Source: Bacillota bacterium (GTDB lineage Bacteria > Bacillota > UBA4882 > UBA8346). From it: 64,000 nt of DNA. Positions 7,480-16,954 of this stretch are shown here, piece by piece. The stretch is taken from assembly GCA_023426245.1 (NCBI GenBank), contig JAFABB010000017.1, forward strand, positions 62,001 through 126,000, in the 5' to 3' direction. The notes beneath the pieces were generated by a model that saw nothing but the letters and a program-made list of their open reading frames with translations, did not search any database and had not been told where the DNA came from. Positions within the stretch are counted from its first letter, which is position 1; the number at the start of each line of letters is the position of its first letter. Position numbers and translations under genes: made by a program.

Positions 7480-8201
7480 GGTAATCGCTTCCCTTCAAAA
7501 TCGATAAAGGCCGGCCTCTCGGCTCGATATTTCGGATGCTCGAAAATAAGCCCCGCAATTTTGGCAGCCGCCTCTCCGGCAGTATAGGGAGCGTCATCAT
7601 CCAAACGGCCTCTCATATAGGTTTTAAGCCAACCCGGATGGATCAACAATACTTGTCCTCCCAAATCCTTGATGGCATTATGAATTAAAGCGGATTCCAT
7701 ATTCAAGGACGCTTTCGACATACAATAAGCAAACCACCCTTTCCGGGAGCAATCCCCAATGCTGCCGGCTTCGGATGAAATATTAACGATTAATTTATGG
7801 TTCCCTTTTAAAATCAATGGCAGGAAAGCCTTGGTTACCCGTAAGGCCCCCAGGGCATTCACATTGAATACTTGTTGAATTTCGGTAAAATCAATGTTAT
7901 CAAAAAGAGTTGCTTCGATATCGCCTAAGACAGCGCCGTTATTGATAACAATATCCAAAGTTGCAGTATGGTCTTGAATGAATTCGGCGGCTGTTTGGAC
8001 ACTTTGATCGTCAGCGATATCCATCTCCAACGGATATAACTTTCCCGGAAAGCTTTGGGCTAAATTCATCAACTCTTCCGAAAGTTGATGATGCCAACCG
8101 GCATAAACAGTATAACCATGCTGTGCCATTTGCCGGGCCAATTCCAATCCCAAGCCCCGGTTCGTACCGGTGATGGCGCACGCTGCAAGTGCTTTGTCCA
8201 A
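7473..8201 (-). CDS. short-chain dehydrogenase/reductase
   Basis: 242 residues, classical SDR. The cofactor motif TGTNRGLG lies at residues 11-18, NNGAV at about 87-91, the catalytic Ser within NISSEAGS and the YCMSK motif at about 155. The acidic residue after beta-2 is not obvious, so NAD versus NADP preference is left open. The start is TTG 8201 with GGGAG about 10 bp upstream, inside the short gap behind miaB. It overlaps the ThuA gene. Substrate unknown. Confidence 0.85.
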   Translation of the reverse strand: MDKALAACAITGTNRGLGLELARQMAQHGYTVYAGWHHQLSEELMNLAQSFPGKLYPLEMDIADDQSVQTAAEFIQDHTATLDIVINNGAVLGDIEATLFDNIDFTEIQQVFNVNALGALRVTKAFLPLILKGNHKLIVNISSEAGSIGDCSRKGWFAYCMSKASLNMESALIHNAIKDLGGQVLLIHPGWLKTYMRGRLDDDAPYTAGEAAAKIAGLIFEHPKYRAERPAFIDFEGKRLPW

Positions 8202-8222
8202 ATTTACCAGCTCCCATCGGTA

Positions 8223-9551
8223 TCAAGTTACGATTTCAGCTTCAAGGGTGAACGTAGTTGCGGCATTCACTTTGACCTTGACGATTTCACCCGGTTTCAG
8301 CCCGAAGACGGGTTGAAAATGAATCAATTTATTTTGGGAATTCCGGCCGGCCCAAATTTGGGGATTCCGTTCACTGGGCCCCTCGGCCAGCACTTCGGTA
8401 ACAGTCCCGATAAAGGCTTGATTCTTTTCCAGTGAAATTTGATTTTGAACCTGAATAAGTTCCGTCAGGTGGCTTTTTTTTTCGTTTTCAGTCACATGGT
8501 CTTCCATGTTCGCAGCCGGAGTCCCAATCCGCGGGGAATAAATAAAAGTAAACGCGCCATCATACCGGACCTCACGGACTACTTCCAAGGTTTCCTGAAA
8601 GTCATCCGCCGACTCACCGGGAAACCCCACAATAATATCGGTGGTCAAAGCTAAATCGGGAATCCGGACCTTAATTTTCGAAGCCAGGGCCAGATATCCT
8701 TCCCGGGTATAACAGCGGTTCATTAATTTTAATATGTTGCTGCTGCCTGCCTGTACTGGCAGATGTAAGTGACGGCATATCTTGGACTCCGATGCCATCG
8801 TTTGAATCAACTCATCGGACAGGTCTTTGGGATGGGAAGTCTGGAAACGGATTCTTTGAATATCCGTATTCTCAGCGATTTCTCTTAACAAGCGGGCGAA
8901 AGTCCACGAATCCCCTTCAAGATCCTTCCCATAGGAGTTTACATTCTGCCCCAGTAATGTGATTTCAACCACCCCATCCCGGATCAAATCCTTTATTTCC
9001 GCTAAAATTTGCTCCGGTCGCCGGCTGCGCTCCCGTCCTCTCACATAGGGAACAATACAATAGGAACAAAAATTATTGCACCCATACATGATGGTGACCC
9101 AGGCTTTAAACTCCTGCTCACGGCGGATGGGGAGGTCTTCGTAAATAGCGCCGTCGGTATCCCAGACTTCAATAACACGGGATCCGGATATTTGAACCTT
9201 ATGAATTAATTCGGGCAGCTGATGTAAATTATGAGTTCCAAACACCAAATCCACATAAGGGTAACTTTGCCTTATCTTTTCAACCTCCGTGGGTTCCTGG
9301 GCCATGCAGCCGCAAACTCCGATGATCAAGCCGGGTTTTGATTGTTTGAGGGATTTTAAGGCCCCAATATTACCATAGGTGCGATTCTCGGCATTTCCTC
9401 GGACACAGCAAGTGTTAAATAAAATTAAATCAGCTTCCTCCACAGAAGAAGCCTTGGTATAACCCATCGATTCCAGCAACCCGGCTAAAACTTCCGAATC
9501 GTGCACATTCATTTGACAACCGAACGTGGTGATAAAATATTGTTGCGACAA
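8223..9551 (-). CDS. miaB: tRNA-2-methylthio-N6-dimethylallyladenosine synthase
   Basis: 442 residues, full-length MiaB. The N-terminal UPF0004 domain carries GCQMNVHDSE, CCVRGNAENR and GVCGCMAQ, with the three auxiliary-cluster cysteines. The radical SAM motif CxxxCxxC is in GCNNFCSYCIVPYVRG, and a TRAM domain closes the protein. It methylthiolates i6A37 in tRNAs reading UNN codons, which may include the tRNA-Leu, Cys and Phe encoded in this window. The start is TTG 9551, backed by AAGGAG 6 bp upstream; no ATG is nearby. It lies in the smc-ftsY-miaB direction. Confidence 0.95.
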   Translation of the reverse strand: MSQQYFITTFGCQMNVHDSEVLAGLLESMGYTKASSVEEADLILFNTCCVRGNAENRTYGNIGALKSLKQSKPGLIIGVCGCMAQEPTEVEKIRQSYPYVDLVFGTHNLHQLPELIHKVQISGSRVIEVWDTDGAIYEDLPIRREQEFKAWVTIMYGCNNFCSYCIVPYVRGRERSRRPEQILAEIKDLIRDGVVEITLLGQNVNSYGKDLEGDSWTFARLLREIAENTDIQRIRFQTSHPKDLSDELIQTMASESKICRHLHLPVQAGSSNILKLMNRCYTREGYLALASKIKVRIPDLALTTDIIVGFPGESADDFQETLEVVREVRYDGAFTFIYSPRIGTPAANMEDHVTENEKKSHLTELIQVQNQISLEKNQAFIGTVTEVLAEGPSERNPQIWAGRNSQNKLIHFQPVFGLKPGEIVKVKVNAATTFTLEAEIVT

Positions 9552-9571
9552 TGTTTTCTCCTTACAAAGGA

Positions 9572-10498
9572 TTATTCAAATAACGCTCTGGTAAAAGCTT
9601 CTCCATCAAACTCCTGCAAATCCTCTTTCTTTTCACCGACACCAATCAAACAAATGGGTATCTGAAGTTGTTTGGCTATGGCAATGCAAATTCCGCCCTT
9701 TGCCGTACCGTCAAGTTTAGTAAGGATCAGGCTGTCGATATGCAGGGCCTCATGAAATATTTTGGCTTGATTAACTGCATTTTGACCCGTTGTCGCATCG
9801 AGAACGAGTAAAGTTTCCAAGCTGCGGCCTTCAAGATTTTGGGAAACCACGCGTTTAATCTTTTTCAATTCTTCCATTAAGTTTACTTTGGTATGTAAAC
9901 GACCGGCCGTATCGATAATGACGACATCGGCTTTTTTTGCTTTACCGGAAGCCATTCCGTCAAAAACCACCGCTGCCGGATCGGCGCCTTCCTGATGGTG
10001 AATAACCGGGATTCCCAGACGCTCTCCCCAGAGCATCAACTGTTCCGTTGCGGCAGCCCGGAAAGTATCCGCCGCCGTAAATATCACCTGACGGTTATTT
10101 TCTTTAATCCGGGCTCCGATTTTGGCAATGGTAGTGGTTTTTCCGACTCCATTCACCCCGATAACCAAATACACTTTATTGGCATCCGTAAAATCAAAAG
10201 GATTATTTCCGACCGATTCCAGGATATTTTGGATCTCTTTGATTAATGCTTCCTTTAGCTGGGAGGGATCGGTTAGATTATGCTCTTTCACAATCTTCCG
10301 TAGTCGTTCGATTAAACCGGTAGCTGTCTCAACCCCCACATCCGCCATAATCAAAGTATCCTCAAGGTCGGTATAAAATTCTTCATCAATTTTTTTGGAC
10401 GATGCGAAAATCCCTTCAATGTTTTGAACAAAGCCGGATTTGGTTTTGGACAACCCTGCCTTAAGCCGGGCAAAAAGCCCTTGATTGGGTTCGGTCAT
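9572..10498 (-). CDS. ftsY: signal recognition particle receptor FtsY
   Basis: 308 residues with a short N-terminal N domain and the SRP GTPase G domain. GTPase motifs in order are GVNGVGKTTT, DTFRAAATEQL, DTAGRL, TKLDGTAKGG and the closing GVGEKKEDLQEF. It docks SRP-ribosome complexes to the membrane translocon. It lacks the long acidic A domain of E. coli, as is normal for Bacillota. It follows smc with a 240-bp gap that holds a degenerate repeat (10591-10613) and a GC-rich hairpin (10677-10698). Confidence 0.96.
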   Translation of the reverse strand: MTEPNQGLFARLKAGLSKTKSGFVQNIEGIFASSKKIDEEFYTDLEDTLIMADVGVETATGLIERLRKIVKEHNLTDPSQLKEALIKEIQNILESVGNNPFDFTDANKVYLVIGVNGVGKTTTIAKIGARIKENNRQVIFTAADTFRAAATEQLMLWGERLGIPVIHHQEGADPAAVVFDGMASGKAKKADVVIIDTAGRLHTKVNLMEELKKIKRVVSQNLEGRSLETLLVLDATTGQNAVNQAKIFHEALHIDSLILTKLDGTAKGGICIAIAKQLQIPICLIGVGEKKEDLQEFDGEAFTRALFE

Positions 10499-10739
10499 TC
10501 TAATTTGCTCCTGTTGGTTAAGATTGTTATTAGTTATTTGTTAATCGTTATTGGATTATTTGCTATGAAGCAACCTGTCCGCTTATTTTCCTTTCTTTGC
10601 GCTCTACGCCTTGGCGGGAGATTCTTCTTTTTGGCATTAAAATTACTTTTCCAGGATTATTTTCTCAGATAGCCCCCTACCCCGGCCGCCGACCGGGGTA
10701 TTGAAAACATGATAATTAAAGAGGCTTCAGTGCCAACCT
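10499..10739. other. smc-ftsY spacer with repeat remnant and hairpin
   Basis: Holds GCGCTCTACGCCTTGGCGGGAGA (in part; 10591-10613), the inverse of the repeat word at 951-975. It also holds a GC-rich hairpin TACCCCGG...CCGGGGTA at about 10677-10699 without a T-run. No gene is seen. Confidence 0.45.
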
Positions 10740-13700
10740 TTAGCCTGCCTTTTGGGCGACTTGATTCAAGTCCAGGGAGATTAACTTGGTAACCCCCAAC
10801 TCCTCCATGGTAACGCCATAAAGAGTACTGGCAGCTTCCATGGTACCGCGGCGGTGGGTCACCACAATAAACTGCAATTGTTTACTGAACATCTCCAGTA
10901 AGTGGGCAAACCGGGACACATTAACTTCGTCCAATGCGGCATCGATCTCATCGAGCACACAAAATGGCGACGGTTTCACCGCCAAGATCGAAAATAGCAA
11001 GGCAATCGCCGTCATGGCCCGTTCACCACCTGAAAGCAGGCTCAAAGACTGCAGCTTTTTACCTGGAGGCTGAGCGACGATCTCGATTCCCGAGTCCAGA
11101 GGATTCTCCGGATCAAGCAAGAAAAGGTCGGCGACCCCGCCCTCAAATAATTCGGCATAGATTTTCTTAAATTGAATCTTGACTTCCTGAAAGGTCTCAT
11201 TAAAACGTTTAACAATGGTACTTTCAATCTCGGTGATCACTTTCATCAGCGATTCTTTGGCATGAGTCAGATCCTGGGACTGATTGGTCAAAAAATCAAA
11301 TCTTTCTTTGATCTGGCGGTAATCTTCAATGGCGCCCAGGTTGACCGAGCCTAATTTACGAAGTTCTTCTTTATTTTGCTCAATCATCGCCACCACATCC
11401 GGAGGACTTGTCCAGGCCGGATCAATTTGGGCCATCCACTCACTGCCGTAATCTTCTTTAAGATTGGTGAGCAAATTTTCCAGTTCCAAGGTGATCTGAT
11501 TAATCCCCAGGTCATATTGGTGAAGTTGGTTTTGAAACTCATTATTGCGGCGGCGGAAGCTTCTTTCTTTGGCCTCCAGTTCTTTGATAATCGCTAAGAT
11601 CTGTTCTTTTTCCTGCTTGGTTTGAGCCACCAAAAATTCTTGACTGCCGAGCCTATTTTTCTCCTCAATAATTCTGGCTTCTAAAGCCGAAATCTGTTCC
11701 CGGATTTTTACGACCTCGGACTGAAGCTGTTGTTGCCGCAGTTCAAAATCATTGTCCAAATCGTCAATTTCCGCCAGTTGACGCTGCAAACGCTCTTTTA
11801 AGGCGATTTTACCGTTTTCCTCCTGATAAGCGGCACTTAATTTTGATTTTAAGTCGCTAATACGTTCCATGAGACCATCTTTGCTCTGCTTACTTTGACG
11901 CATTTCCTCGGTAAAACCGGTCAACCGTTCCTCGATTTGGCGAAGTTCCTTTTCTTTACCTTCAATTGAAACCGACAATTCCTGATGATAGGAATCAAAG
12001 CGCTCAATTTGCCCCTGAAGCTCATCCCGCTCGTTGATTAGAGCGGCTACTTCTTGATTCGCCCGGGCTATACCGCTCTCGGCGATTTGTACCTCCCTAT
12101 CGATGGAAGCTTTGCGGATTTTCCCCTCTTGTTCATGCTTTTTAGCATCTTCTAAATCATGCGTGAGTTGAATATATTGAGTTTTCAAATCTTTGGCATT
12201 TTGTAATCCCTTTGCCAAGTTGATTTCGGCTTCGTTTTTCTCTTGTTTTAAATCTTCAATCTCCCGGCGCCGGCTTAACAGACCCAGTCTCCGTTTATCA
12301 ATACTACCACCGGTGATGGAGCCGCCGGGATTGACCAAATCGCCTTCCGGGGTTACGATCCGGAAACTGCGATCCAGTTTGGAACTGATTTGAACCGCTG
12401 TTTTTAAATCAGGCGCCACCACTGTCAAATGGAGCATATAAATGAGCGCCTGCCGGTATTTGGGTTCAAATTCCAGCATGGAAATAGCCGGCTGACAACC
12501 ATATTGTTGCAACAAATTATGGTATTGCTGCATCTTCGTGTCTGTAGCGTCAATGGTATTTAAAGGCAGAAAAGTCGCCCTGCCCTTCGAATAACGTTTC
12601 AAATAAGCAATGGCTTCCTGGGCGCGGCGATCATCCTCGATCACCACATTTTGCAAACTGGATCCCAATGCGGTTTCGATGGCCAGCTCCATTCCGGGAC
12701 GGACTTTGATTAGATCCGCCACGATTCCCTGAATACTTGAATAAAACGGCTGATCCACCGCTTCGGCCAACAGTGCTTTGACTCCCTGAAAATATCCCTG
12801 GTAACTCCGTTCCATTTCATCCAGCAGACTGTGTTTGCTTTCCAGACCCCGGATTTTCTCTTTCAATTCCAAGTTTTTGCTTTCACAGGAGGTTAAATCG
12901 ATTTCTTTCTTTTTCATCTGAGCGGTTATTTCCGACTGCAAATTGTGTTGCTGCTCGATTTGGGAAAGAATCGCCGTTAACTGGGCTTTCTTGGTTGTGA
13001 GTTCCTGTTCCAGTTCTTGCAGTTGAACCCCGATAGTACTTATTTTCTTTTCATAATCGCCGACTTGTTTTAAAATGAATTCTTTCTGAAGCGTATTGGT
13101 ATTGATTTTATTTTTTAAGCCGGCAATTTCGTTCAGGGTCTCGATAACACTATCTTTTAAACTTTGCTCCTGGGCTTCGAATTGCAGTAATTCCCGATTT
13201 TGGGCTGCCAGATCTTTTTCAATTTGCCCCAAAGCCAGCTCATCATGACCCAATTTTTCCTTAATGGCCTGAATTTCCTGATCAATTTGGGATTGTTCGT
13301 TAAAAATCGATTCTTTGCGGCTTAAGTTGGCATTTTTATTGTTCCGGTACTCTTGTTCTTGCTGCCCGATATCACCAATTTTATTTTGCAAGAAACTAAT
13401 CTGTTCGGTACACTTATCAATCTGGTTTTGAATCCGGTAAAAGTCCTCACTTAGTTCGGTAATTTGACTGTCGTAATTCAAGGACTGTAAACGGTTTTTT
13501 TCTAGTTCCGATTCAATAATGCTTTCCTGGCCTTCAAAATCCTGATATTGTTGTTCGATTTCTTTTTTCGTTTTATCAAGTTCTTCCAGCCTGATTTGGT
13601 GGCCTTTAATCAAACCGCCGAAATGGTTGATTTCAAGGCAGGATAATTCTTCTTTATAATGTAAGTAAGATTGGGCCAGTTTTGACTGGGTCTCTAAGGG

Positions 13701-14309
13701 TCCCAATTGTGCCCCGAGTTCATTTAAAATGTCTTGAATCCGTAGCAGATTGTGGTCGGTCTCTTCTAATTTCCGCTCCGCCACCTGTTTACGGGTTTTA
13801 TATTTAATAATTCCAGCTGCTTCTTCAAAAATATTACGCCGTTCTTCAGGCTTTACCGACAATATGGAATCGATTTTCCCTTGGCCAATGACTGAATAGG
13901 CTTCCTTGCCAAGACCGGTATCATAGAATAACTCCAAAATATCCCGTAAGCGGACGGATGATTTGTTAATGAGGTAATCGCTTTCTCCGGAACGGAACAG
14001 TTTCCGAGTAACGGCGATTTCACTAAAATCCACCGGCAAGGAACGATCGGAATTATCCAGAACGATTGTAACCTCAGCCAGTCCTAACGGCTTGCGTTGC
14101 GCGGTACCGGCAAAAATGACATCATCCATCTTGGCGCCGCGCAGATTTTTAATGCTCTGTTCCCCCAAAACCCAGCGAAGCGCATCGGATATGTTACTTT
14201 TACCGCTGCCATTCGGTCCGACAATGGCTGTAACTCCCGGCAAAAATTCCAATTTAATTTTATCGGCAAAAGACTTAAAACCAATGATTTCAAGGCGTTT
14301 TAAATACAA
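10740..14309 (-). CDS. smc: chromosome segregation ATPase SMC
   Basis: 1189 residues, normal length. Walker A is GPNGSGKS at 31-38. Long coiled coils run from about 165 to 500 and 685 to 1020, with the hinge around 510-670. The ABC signature is LSGGERAM and Walker B is FCVLDEIDAALD near the C-terminus, before the D-loop. SMC with ScpA/ScpB compacts and segregates chromosomes. The start is TTG 14309 with AAAGGGGGAT upstream. The usual Bacillota order is rnc-smc-ftsY. Here rnc is kept upstream, but three other genes lie in between: an SGNH protein, a sigma factor and spoVS. Confidence 0.97.
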   Translation of the reverse strand: MYLKRLEIIGFKSFADKIKLEFLPGVTAIVGPNGSGKSNISDALRWVLGEQSIKNLRGAKMDDVIFAGTAQRKPLGLAEVTIVLDNSDRSLPVDFSEIAVTRKLFRSGESDYLINKSSVRLRDILELFYDTGLGKEAYSVIGQGKIDSILSVKPEERRNIFEEAAGIIKYKTRKQVAERKLEETDHNLLRIQDILNELGAQLGPLETQSKLAQSYLHYKEELSCLEINHFGGLIKGHQIRLEELDKTKKEIEQQYQDFEGQESIIESELEKNRLQSLNYDSQITELSEDFYRIQNQIDKCTEQISFLQNKIGDIGQQEQEYRNNKNANLSRKESIFNEQSQIDQEIQAIKEKLGHDELALGQIEKDLAAQNRELLQFEAQEQSLKDSVIETLNEIAGLKNKINTNTLQKEFILKQVGDYEKKISTIGVQLQELEQELTTKKAQLTAILSQIEQQHNLQSEITAQMKKKEIDLTSCESKNLELKEKIRGLESKHSLLDEMERSYQGYFQGVKALLAEAVDQPFYSSIQGIVADLIKVRPGMELAIETALGSSLQNVVIEDDRRAQEAIAYLKRYSKGRATFLPLNTIDATDTKMQQYHNLLQQYGCQPAISMLEFEPKYRQALIYMLHLTVVAPDLKTAVQISSKLDRSFRIVTPEGDLVNPGGSITGGSIDKRRLGLLSRRREIEDLKQEKNEAEINLAKGLQNAKDLKTQYIQLTHDLEDAKKHEQEGKIRKASIDREVQIAESGIARANQEVAALINERDELQGQIERFDSYHQELSVSIEGKEKELRQIEERLTGFTEEMRQSKQSKDGLMERISDLKSKLSAAYQEENGKIALKERLQRQLAEIDDLDNDFELRQQQLQSEVVKIREQISALEARIIEEKNRLGSQEFLVAQTKQEKEQILAIIKELEAKERSFRRRNNEFQNQLHQYDLGINQITLELENLLTNLKEDYGSEWMAQIDPAWTSPPDVVAMIEQNKEELRKLGSVNLGAIEDYRQIKERFDFLTNQSQDLTHAKESLMKVITEIESTIVKRFNETFQEVKIQFKKIYAELFEGGVADLFLLDPENPLDSGIEIVAQPPGKKLQSLSLLSGGERAMTAIALLFSILAVKPSPFCVLDEIDAALDEVNVSRFAHLLEMFSKQLQFIVVTHRRGTMEAASTLYGVTMEELGVTKLISLDLNQVAQKAG

Positions 14310-14420
14310 AGAGATCCCCCTTTTGGTCTACGGCAAAAACATTTTACCATAACCGGAATAAAAAAGAAATGGGGCTGATTTAAAAGGCCTTATGGGTACT
14401 TATAGGAAAATTTGATTTCC

Positions 14421-15293
14421 TCATTTCTTCAGGAAATTCTCAACTTGCCGGGCGATTATCATAGCGCCGGGACTATTTAAATGAACCCCATCGGTGTGTA
14501 ACAAATAACCGTTTTTAAAAGCAATTTCATCAAAGTTGGTTTTGGACACTACATGGTCGAACAGTGCTTTCCCGATGATTTTATAATCGCCATTCCATTC
14601 AGGCGCCGAGGTCCTGCGGCTCCCCGTTAAATAACGGACTTGTTCCGGGTATACCGGTAAGAATCCTACTTTTTGCTGTTCGGCAATGTTCTCAATGGTA
14701 TGGTTATATAAGACGACCTCTTGATTAACTCCCGATCGAATCGCTTCCCCAATCATCGGCAAACCTACCAGAGCGATTTGGGCTTTGGTATTTTGTTTTA
14801 ATCTTTCCACAATCATTGTTAGATTTTGGCGAAAAGATTGCAAATCCGGATCAGCGGGCACTCGTTTCACCCAGTGAAAATAAGCGGCAAACTTTGAATA
14901 CCTGGAGCCAATTAAATCATTGGTGCCGATTTGAATAATAATAAAGGAAGGTTTGCAGGCAACAATCGGGCCAAGCCGCTTTAATAAATTATAGGACAAG
15001 TCGCTGTTAATTCCGGCATTGGTGAACTGAAAGCCTTGCAGTTCCCGTTTTTGGCTCAAATAATCCACATAATTAAAACTGATTTGACCCCGGACCATGT
15101 CCGCTCCCGCAATCACCACGGCTTTTCTGCCGGGCCGGTGCATACTCCCGCTGGCATAACGCTCCGGATTGTTGACGGCCGGGTGAAACAGTGACTGATA
15201 AGCTATTGTTGTCAAAAAAGCCAAAAAGAGCAGAAACATAAACCATAGCCCTTTTCCTATGGGAAAACTTTGCTTCTTTTTTTTATAAGCCAT
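14421..15293 (-). CDS. SGNH/GDSL-fold exported protein with altered nucleophile position
   Basis: 290 residues. One N-terminal membrane anchor (about 14-33) follows a Lys-rich start. An SGNH fold follows: block I GADMVRG at 63-69, block II NAGINSDLSYNLL, block III IGTNDL and block V DGVHLN. The Asn of block III and the Asp/His of block V are kept. In block I the expected GDS(x)3G reads GAD(x)3G, so Asp65 stands where the catalytic Ser should be. The domain should lie outside the cytoplasmic membrane. It may be a non-hydrolytic relative or use another nucleophile. ATG 15293 has AAGGAG upstream. Confidence 0.75.
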   Translation of the reverse strand: MAYKKKKQSFPIGKGLWFMFLLFLAFLTTIAYQSLFHPAVNNPERYASGSMHRPGRKAVVIAGADMVRGQISFNYVDYLSQKRELQGFQFTNAGINSDLSYNLLKRLGPIVACKPSFIIIQIGTNDLIGSRYSKFAAYFHWVKRVPADPDLQSFRQNLTMIVERLKQNTKAQIALVGLPMIGEAIRSGVNQEVVLYNHTIENIAEQQKVGFLPVYPEQVRYLTGSRRTSAPEWNGDYKIIGKALFDHVVSKTNFDEIAFKNGYLLHTDGVHLNSPGAMIIARQVENFLKK

Positions 15294-15485
15294 CGAAACT
15301 CCTTATATCCTTTAAAAAGCTTCTTGAAGAATTTTTTTTACAATGAAACATTGGAAAAATATTTTACCGAATTATTATCGGAAAGATCACCGGATAACAA
15401 TATAGGCATCGATAACTTTATATACGATGATGGACTCTTTGACCAACGTTTTTACCTGAGCCTATGTCCCACCGTATGAAGAAAA

Positions 15486-15519
15486 TTCTCTGATTAAGGG
15501 AATTCCCTTAATCAGAGAA
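15486..15519. repeat. perfect 34-bp palindrome
   Basis: Arms TTCTCTGATTAAGGGAA (15486-15502) and its exact complement (15503-15519) meet with no loop. It lies between the sigma-factor gene and the SGNH gene. It may serve as a terminator stem or as a protein-binding palindrome; there is no long T-run on either side. Confidence 0.75.
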
Positions 15520-15578
15520 AATTTATTGTGGATCATTCAAACGTGACCTCAAGGCTTCTTCAACCAGTCTCACGATAA

Positions 15579-15605
15579 AATACCCGCACCGGAGGTGCGG
15601 GTATT
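15579..15605 (-). terminator. terminator-like hairpin behind the sigma-factor gene
   Basis: Arms 15579-15590 and 15594-15605 give a perfect 12-bp GC-rich stem (AATACCCGCACC) with a 3-nt loop. On the minus strand a short TTTTA follows. It is probably the terminator of the sigma gene or of its long 3' region. Confidence 0.6.
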
Positions 15606-15785
15606 AAAAGAGCCGAATCAATTCATGAATGCACATAGTATAGCACCCATTTGTAAAAAAGAGTACCTTAAAAACAGCAACGCAAAGTACGGTCGAGCCG
15701 GGAATAAACGATCCAATCTTTATGACAATGCTTTAGGCCGAGTGAAAAAATCACCTAGGCACGTGATCAACAATCATATACTATA

Positions 15786-16463
15786 TTAACCAACCTCTAG
15801 CCGCATCGACAAGTCGTCCCTTTTCCGGGATTTTAAAGGAATCTCCGGATTTAAGAAGGAGCCATACTCGATCAGCAATTTCTTCAGTTTAATCTTGGCA
15901 CGCGTGCGGGCATTGTCAATCACCTTCGGAGGAAACCCCAATTTTTTTTGGATTTCTTGATAACTGTAATCCTGGATAATTAATTTTACTACTTCATATT
16001 CAATTGGCGAAAGGTATGCTTTTAATACCATATCAATCTTGCCAACAACCCATTCATTCTCAACCCTTGCTAAAGGTTCATAGCTATTATCGGCAACCAA
16101 ATCCAACACCGTACGGGGATCGTCTTCATTAAAACTCGCATTCAACGATATCGTCCGGCTGGCAAATAAAGCTTTCTTGGTAAACGCTTGCTTCACAACA
16201 TTATAAATTCGCCGTAATATGCAGATGTAGGCAAAAGTACTGAATTTAATCTGATAATTTTCAGCATCATATTCTTCGATTGCTTTGAGGAGCCCTATGG
16301 TGCCCTCCTGAATATAATCTTCATAATCAAGGTTATAAATACTCTGGTTTTTCACTATATGCCGGACCATTGGCAAATATTTACGGACTAATTCATCCTT
16401 GGCAGCAGGGTCATTATGTGAACGAATCCTTTCAATGAAAAGCAAATCCTTCTCTTGATTCAT
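15786..16463 (-). CDS. SigH-like sigma-70 family sigma factor
   Basis: 225 residues from ATG 16463. Region 2 is clear (LVRKYLPMVRHIV, DYEDYIQEGTIGLLKAIEEYD, FSTFAYICILRRI). Region 4 HTH follows at the C-terminal end (YSYQEIQKKLGFPPKVIDNARTR). The pattern and size fit the SigH/RpoH-like group used at sporulation onset in Bacillota, though sequence alone does not prove it is SigH. The frame continues to 16541, but the run GGGGGT lies just before ATG 16463, which is preferred. A minus-strand TATACT-like word lies at about 16512, within the longer frame. The location between spoVS and smc is unusual. Confidence 0.82.
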   Translation of the reverse strand: MNQEKDLLFIERIRSHNDPAAKDELVRKYLPMVRHIVKNQSIYNLDYEDYIQEGTIGLLKAIEEYDAENYQIKFSTFAYICILRRIYNVVKQAFTKKALFASRTISLNASFNEDDPRTVLDLVADNSYEPLARVENEWVVGKIDMVLKAYLSPIEYEVVKLIIQDYSYQEIQKKLGFPPKVIDNARTRAKIKLKKLLIEYGSFLNPEIPLKSRKRDDLSMRLEVG

Positions 16464-16570
16464 TCCATTACCCCCATCCAACGCGCGTGCGCGAACTCTC
16501 TTTATCAAGTATATGGCTGGGTTGTCTATTTCATGCAACATTACTTTTTAGTGCGAATTGCCAATTCCAT

Positions 16571-16597
16571 AATAAAAAAACCGCTTTGGGCGGTTTG
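16571..16597 (-). terminator. intrinsic terminator of spoVS
   Basis: Stem AACCGC (16579-16584) with GCGGTT (16590-16595). On the minus strand a T-run follows (16580-16573). It separates spoVS from the sigma-factor gene. Confidence 0.8.
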
Positions 16598-16608
16598 GAA
16601 TTCAAACT

Positions 16609-16869
16609 CTATCGCGGTTCTACAATGAACTTTATTGCAGTTCTTACTTGGCCTTCAATGTTGATTTCAGAAAATCCGGGAGTGCATACCAAATTGATGC
16701 CGTTTGGAGCCACATATCCTCTGGTAATAGCGATTGCCTTAACGGCCTGATTGACTGCACCTGCTCCCACCGCCTGAATTTCTGCGCTGCCTTTCTCCCG
16801 TAAAACTGCGGCTAAAGCTCCGGCAACCGATTTTGGACTGGAATTTGCTGAAACTTTTAATACATCCAT
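16609..16869 (-). CDS. spoVS: stage V sporulation protein S
   Basis: 86 residues from ATG 16869, exactly the usual SpoVS length. Family features are the opening DVLKVSANSSPKSVAGALA, the central EIQAVGAGAVNQAVKAIAI and the closing GQVRTAIKFIVEPR. SpoVS is a small Alba-like protein needed for spore coat and cortex completion in Bacillus. The frame extends upstream to 16920, but GGGGGG sits 9 bp before ATG 16869. The gene has its own terminator. It is direct evidence of a spore-forming lineage. Confidence 0.95.
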   Translation of the reverse strand: MDVLKVSANSSPKSVAGALAAVLREKGSAEIQAVGAGAVNQAVKAIAITRGYVAPNGINLVCTPGFSEINIEGQVRTAIKFIVEPR

Positions 16870-16954
16870 TCGAAAAGCCCCCCACCGAAAAATGTCGCTT
16901 TCATTCCCTATCATATTCAATAATCGGCAAAAAAAATCCTTAACAATGCCAAAA

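Larger units (their letters stand above)
15294..15785. other. 492-bp gene-free region with strong palindromes
   Basis: Contains a perfect 34-bp palindrome (15486-15519) and a terminator-type hairpin (15579-15605). Between 15660 and 15760 lie GC-containing words that look structured but match no RNA family I can defend. No coding gene with a ribosome site is seen. Confidence 0.5.

Noticed and set aside
15660..15785. Possible riboswitch (words CGCAAAG, GAGCCGGGAA, AGGCCGAG)
   Set aside because: Some words recall GEMM or ydaO elements, but order, spacing and pairing do not fit either, and no plus-strand gene lies downstream.
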